A DNA stretch of 64,000 nt, from assembly GCF_003002815.1 (NCBI RefSeq), contig NZ_PVTF01000006.1, forward strand, positions 62,001-126,000, given 5' to 3'. Shown one piece after another: positions 60,908-64,000 of the stretch. The notes beneath the pieces are model-generated. The model was not told the DNA's origin. It saw only the letters and a list, made by a program, of their open reading frames with translations, and did not search any database. Source of the DNA: Umezawaea tangerina. Its GTDB lineage: Bacteria; Actinomycetota; Actinomycetes; Mycobacteriales; Pseudonocardiaceae. The stretch's first letter is position 1. Each line of letters begins with the position of its first letter. Both the position numbers and the translations under genes were made by a program.

Positions 60908-61894
60908 ATGTCTGTTCCACTGTGGTTGTGGCTTGCGACGGTCGCGGGGCTGCTGCTCCTGCTGGCCGTCGACCTGGTCCTGGTCGGTCGCAAGCCCCAC
61001 GAGGTGTCGCTCGGCGAGGCGGGCAGGTGGGTGACGTTCTACGTCTCCGTCGCCGTGCTCTTCGGCATCGGCATCTGGTACTTCGCGGGAGGCGTCCCGG
61101 CGAGCGAGTTCTTCGCGGGGTACATCACCGAGTACTCGCTCAGCATCGACAACCTGTTCATCTTCCTGATCATCATGAACACGTTCAAGGTGCCCGCCGT
61201 CCACCAGGGCAGGGTGCTGCTGGTCGGCATCCTGATCGCGCTGGTGATGCGCGGCATCTTCATCGCCGTCGGCGCGGCGGTCATCGCCCAGTTCAGCTGG
61301 GTGTTCTACCTCTTCGGCGCGTTCCTGATCTACACCGGCTACAAGCTGGCGCGGTCGGGCCACGACGAGGACGAGGAGTTCAAGGAGAACGCGTTCCTCC
61401 GCTTCGTGCGCCGGATCTTCCCGGTGGCCGACGAGTACCACGACGCGAAGTCGTTCATCAGGATCGACGGCAAGCGGTTCGTGACCCCGATGTTCATCGT
61501 GATGATCGCGATCGGCAGCACCGACCTGCTGTTCGCGCTCGACTCGATCCCGGCGATCTTCGGCCTCACCAAGGAGCCGTTCCTCGTCTTCACGGCCAAC
61601 GCGTTCGCCCTGATGGGCCTGCGCCAGCTGTACTTCCTGCTCGGCGGCCTGCTGAACAGGCTCGTGTACCTGTCGATCGGCCTGTCGCTGATCCTCGCGT
61701 TCATCGGCGTGAAGCTGATCCTCGAGGCGCTGCACACCAACTCGCTGCCGTTCCTCAACGGCGGTGAGCCGCTGGCCGTCCCGACGATCGGCATCGAGGT
61801 GTCCCTCCCGGTGATCATCGGCATCCTGGTGGTCACCACGGTGGCGAGCCTGGCCAAGTCCCGGCGCGACGAGAGGGCCGCGCGCCCCTCGTAG
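60908..61894 (+). CDS. TerC family membrane protein, probable metal exporter
   Basis: 328-aa protein with about nine helices. TerC marks: FFAGYITEYSLSIDNLFIF with conserved acidic residue, PVADEYHDAKSFIRIDGKRF, MIAIGSTDLLFALDSIPAIF, and a C-terminal GVKLILEAL. Members (Alx, YkoY) export manganese, in some cases to load secreted enzymes. ATG at 60908 (MSVPLWLWLATVAG) is the family start; the longer frame runs through the riboswitch. Regulation by manganese is inferred from the leader. Confidence 0.92.
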   Translation: MSVPLWLWLATVAGLLLLLAVDLVLVGRKPHEVSLGEAGRWVTFYVSVAVLFGIGIWYFAGGVPASEFFAGYITEYSLSIDNLFIFLIIMNTFKVPAVHQGRVLLVGILIALVMRGIFIAVGAAVIAQFSWVFYLFGAFLIYTGYKLARSGHDEDEEFKENAFLRFVRRIFPVADEYHDAKSFIRIDGKRFVTPMFIVMIAIGSTDLLFALDSIPAIFGLTKEPFLVFTANAFALMGLRQLYFLLGGLLNRLVYLSIGLSLILAFIGVKLILEALHTNSLPFLNGGEPLAVPTIGIEVSLPVIIGILVVTTVASLAKSRRDERAARPS

Positions 61895-61900
61895 GCCCTT

Positions 61901-61933
61901 CGGATCCCCCTGGGCGCGGCTCAGGGGGATCCG
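61901..61933. terminator. Bidirectional terminator, terC / DUF427 gene
   Basis: Perfect 12-bp stem (CGGATCCCCCTG at 61901-61912 and its complement at 61922-61933), loop GGCGCGGCT, between convergent stops at 61894 and 61940. Confidence 0.88.
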
Positions 61934-61939
61934 GCGCGG

Positions 61940-62686
61940 TCAGAAGTGGGTGACCGGCCGTTCCTGGAGCACGCCGTCCAGCAGGACGTCGACCTTCTCG
62001 TTGTAGAACGCGACCAGACCGGCGATCGGCAGCATTTCCTTCGTGGGGAAGCTGTAGCTCCAGGCCAGGTCCTGGTGCGTGCCGGTGGGCGTGACGATCG
62101 ACCAGTAGTCGGTGGTCGTCCCCTTGTACGGGCACGCGGTGACCGTCGCGGTGCGGGTCAGCACGCGGAAGTCGACGTCGGTGCGGCTGAGGTAGTAGCG
62201 GGTCGGCAGGCCGGTCTCGAACACCAGCACCGGCGTCGACGACTCGGCGACCACCACCCCGTCCAGCTCGATCCGCACCGTGCGCGACGACCGCAGGGCG
62301 TCCACCCGCACGTACGGGCTGCGCGGGTGCACGAAGACCTGCTCGTCCTCCTCGAACCACAGGTCCGCCGCGGCCCAGTCGAAGCGCACGGCGTCGTGGA
62401 AGTCCGGGTAGTGCAGCGCCGCCCCCGCCCGGTGCTCCGCGCCCGCGCGGACGCCGTGCAGGCGGGCGACGCCCCGGCTCGTGGGCTTGTCGCGGTGCTC
62501 GTCCACGAGCACCGCGGGGCGGACGTCGGCGCGCGGGACGTAGTACTGCGGGTAGTACGGGTGCTCCCAGACGTAGAGCGCGCGCGTGGTGTCGAGCAGG
62601 ACCTCGCCCGCCAGCAGCGCGCGGATGCGGCGCGGGACGGGCTGCACGTGGTCCACGGGCACGGGAGGGGCGGGGTGGTCGGCCAT
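61940..62686 (-). CDS. DUF427 protein with two DUF427 modules
   Basis: 248-aa protein with two DUF427 modules: residues about 20-120 (RIRALLAGEVLLDTTRALYV, WEHPYYPQYYVPRADVRP) and 145-240 (VRIELDGVVVAESSTPVLVF, TGLPTRYYLSRTDVDFRVL, CPYKGTTTDYWSI). The second contains the conserved CPYKG and YWS. ATG at 62686 preferred over 62767. Function of DUF427 is unknown; some work suggests RNA or nucleotide contact, which I do not infer. Confidence 0.88.
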   Translation of the reverse strand: MADHPAPPVPVDHVQPVPRRIRALLAGEVLLDTTRALYVWEHPYYPQYYVPRADVRPAVLVDEHRDKPTSRGVARLHGVRAGAEHRAGAALHYPDFHDAVRFDWAAADLWFEEDEQVFVHPRSPYVRVDALRSSRTVRIELDGVVVAESSTPVLVFETGLPTRYYLSRTDVDFRVLTRTATVTACPYKGTTTDYWSIVTPTGTHQDLAWSYSFPTKEMLPIAGLVAFYNEKVDVLLDGVLQERPVTHF

Positions 62687-62790
62687 GTCCGCACGGTAAC
62701 CCCCGGTGCGGGGACGTGTGATCGAAAAATGTCGGTGCTGCCGGCTACCTTGGTCCCATCGCGCCACCCGGTCCCCGAGGAGAGATCAGA

Positions 62791-64000
62791 ATGCCTGCTG
62801 CCACCACGTACCTGGAGCTGTCCGAGTCCGACGGCGGTGCGCACAAGTTCTACGAGGTGCGGGTGGTCGACACGAAGGTGACGATCACCTACGGGCGCAT
62901 CGGCGAGACGGGGACGATCCGCGACGCGACGTACCCGGACGCCGCCAAGGCCGTGAAGGCGGCCGAGAAGAAGATCGGCGAGAAGGTGCGCAAGGGGTAC
63001 GCGCCCGCCGTGAAGGGCGTGCGGCAGCGGCGCGCGGTCACCAGGCGGCAGATCACCAGCGTCGTGTCCACCGCGCACCAGGCGCCGGTGCTCTGGCGGT
63101 TCGCGTCGGGCGCGCCCGCGTTCGGCATCTTCGTCGGCGAGGACCAGGCGTGGGTGGGCAACGAGAAGGGCGACGTCTACACGCTCACCCACGACGGCGC
63201 GGTCACCGGGCGGTACGGCCTGCCCGACGGGGTGAAGTGCATCGTCGCGGACGACTTCTGGATCTACGCGGGGTGCGACGACGGCCGCGTGTACGACCTG
63301 GGCGGCAAGGTGCCCAGGGTCGCGTACGAGATCGCCAGCAACGTCGACATCTACTGGCTGGACATCGACGACGGCGTGCTCGGCGTGTCCGACCGCCAGG
63401 GCGGCATCACGGTCGTCGACCACGAGGACGAGTTCCAGTGGTCGCGGCCCAGCAGCGGCGACGGCGCGTGGATGGTCCGCTGCGCGCCGGAAGGCGCTTA
63501 CCACGGGCACTCGCGGGGCGTGACCCACTACGCGGCGCGCTCGGGCGACCAGGTGTGGCACACCGACACCAACGGGGACGTGCTGTTCGGCTGGCAGGAA
63601 CCGGCGGAGGTGTTCGCGGGGACCAGCCGGGGGTGGGTGCACCGGCTGGCGAAGTCGACGGGCGCGGAGGTCGCGCGGTACCGGTGCGACGCGGCGGTGT
63701 TCTCGTGCGCGACGTCCCCGGACGGGGAGTACGTGTTCGCCGGGGACAGCCACTCGTCGGTGTACTGCTTCGCCGCCGACGGGACCCGGCTGTGGAAGCT
63801 GGGGACGGGGTGCGGGTCGGCGTTCTCGATGCAGTACCGGGACGAGCGGCTGTACATCGTGACGACCGACGGGTCGCTGGCGTGCATCGACGCGAGCCCG
63901 GCGGCGGTGGGGGCGGCGGAACAGGGGAAGGTGCCGGTCCGCAGCGACGTGAAGGCGGACGGGTGGAAGAGGGTGGAGGCGACCGCTGAGGTGGAGACGG
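62791..64000 (+). CDS. WGR-domain protein with beta-propeller, truncated by window end
   Basis: 403 codons to the window edge with no stop. ATG at 62791 with GAGGAGAG upstream. N-terminal WGR domain, residues about 1-75 (YLELSESDGGAHKFYEVRVV, VTITYGRIGETGTIRD), then a PQQ/WD-like propeller of seven or so blades (VLWRFASGAPAFGIFVGED, TSRGWVHRLAKSTGAEVARY, SVYCFAADGTRLWKLG). WGR domains bind nucleic acid or mediate PARP-related contacts; here no PARP is seen within the visible part. Function unknown, C terminus unseen. Confidence 0.8.
   Translation, partial: MPAATTYLELSESDGGAHKFYEVRVVDTKVTITYGRIGETGTIRDATYPDAAKAVKAAEKKIGEKVRKGYAPAVKGVRQRRAVTRRQITSVVSTAHQAPVLWRFASGAPAFGIFVGEDQAWVGNEKGDVYTLTHDGAVTGRYGLPDGVKCIVADDFWIYAGCDDGRVYDLGGKVPRVAYEIASNVDIYWLDIDDGVLGVSDRQGGITVVDHEDEFQWSRPSSGDGAWMVRCAPEGAYHGHSRGVTHYAARSGDQVWHTDTNGDVLFGWQEPAEVFAGTSRGWVHRLAKSTGAEVARYRCDAAVFSCATSPDGEYVFAGDSHSSVYCFAADGTRLWKLGTGCGSAFSMQYRDERLYIVTTDGSLACIDASPAAVGAAEQGKVPVRSDVKADGWKRVEATAEVET

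Noticed and set aside
62706-63989. 427-aa Arg/Gly-rich frame over the WGR gene
   Set aside because: Wrong frame; the frame from ATG 62791 encodes a recognisable WGR domain and propeller.

Overview
The window is about 64 kb of high-GC DNA with dense genes, frequent GTG/TTG starts, strong GGAGG-type ribosome binding sites and 1-10 nt gene overlaps. A Cvn-type signalling conservon, a SigE-family ECF factor, LtrA, PaaX, and WGR and MHYT proteins all point to a filamentous actinomycete. The spurious reading frames across its repeats resemble frames I associate with Saccharothrix/Lentzea-like Pseudonocardiales. That placement is an inference from gene content, not a database match.

Layout. 1-3.4 kb: conservon genes (DUF742, roadblock, nitrate-sensor-type kinase), minus strand; the expected GTPase lies off the window. 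3.5-7.5 kb: secreted propeller protein; secreted DUF1996 protein coupled to an Imm1-type immunity protein; small membrane protein. 7.5-17 kb: PucR regulator divergent from a purine catabolism operon (HIU hydrolase, three xanthine dehydrogenase subunits, 8-oxoguanine-type deaminase, guanine deaminase, NCS2 permease, lone allophanate-hydrolase C-terminal domain). 17-21.5 kb: alpha/beta hydrolase, then an exporter with its two-component system. 21.6-24.7 kb: BASS transporter, ABM monooxygenase, TetR, DUF305 lipoprotein. 24.8-27.5 kb: LVIVD-repeat secreted protein and LtrA. 27.5-31.5 kb: a four-gene iron/polyamine-type ABC importer. 32-33.6 kb: membrane protein and acyl-ACP desaturase. 34.5-37.1 kb: RsbW-like ATPase, small unknown, MarR, PaaX. 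37.1-41.8 kb: aerobic benzoyl-CoA (box) genes. 41.8-48.1 kb: HD protein, NlpC/P60 protein, argS, GNAT protein, SigE-type sigma factor and its membrane partner. 48.6-57.7 kb: complete L-arabinose uptake and catabolism locus under a LacI regulator. 57.8-64 kb: DHA2 exporter, MHYT protein, TerC with a probable manganese riboswitch, DUF427 protein and a truncated WGR/propeller gene.

The most unusual content is intergenic. (1) Three loci (23.7-24.0, 33.8-34.2, 48.2-48.4 kb) carry arrays of small hairpins whose stems vary by compensatory change while nearly every loop is the triplet GNA. Each array sits beside a long palindrome with a conserved 9-nt loop, always on the side nearer a gene 3' end. 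(2) Two inverted copies of a roughly 205-bp element (17.86-18.06 and 35.15-35.36 kb), each with a 22-bp perfect inverted repeat, both lie between convergent genes and differ by compensatory substitutions. Both families look like structured, conserved sequence and are the best candidates for something undescribed. Clear regulatory sites include paired MarR palindromes, two related arabinose operators, a yybP-ykoY-type leader before terC and several convergent terminators.
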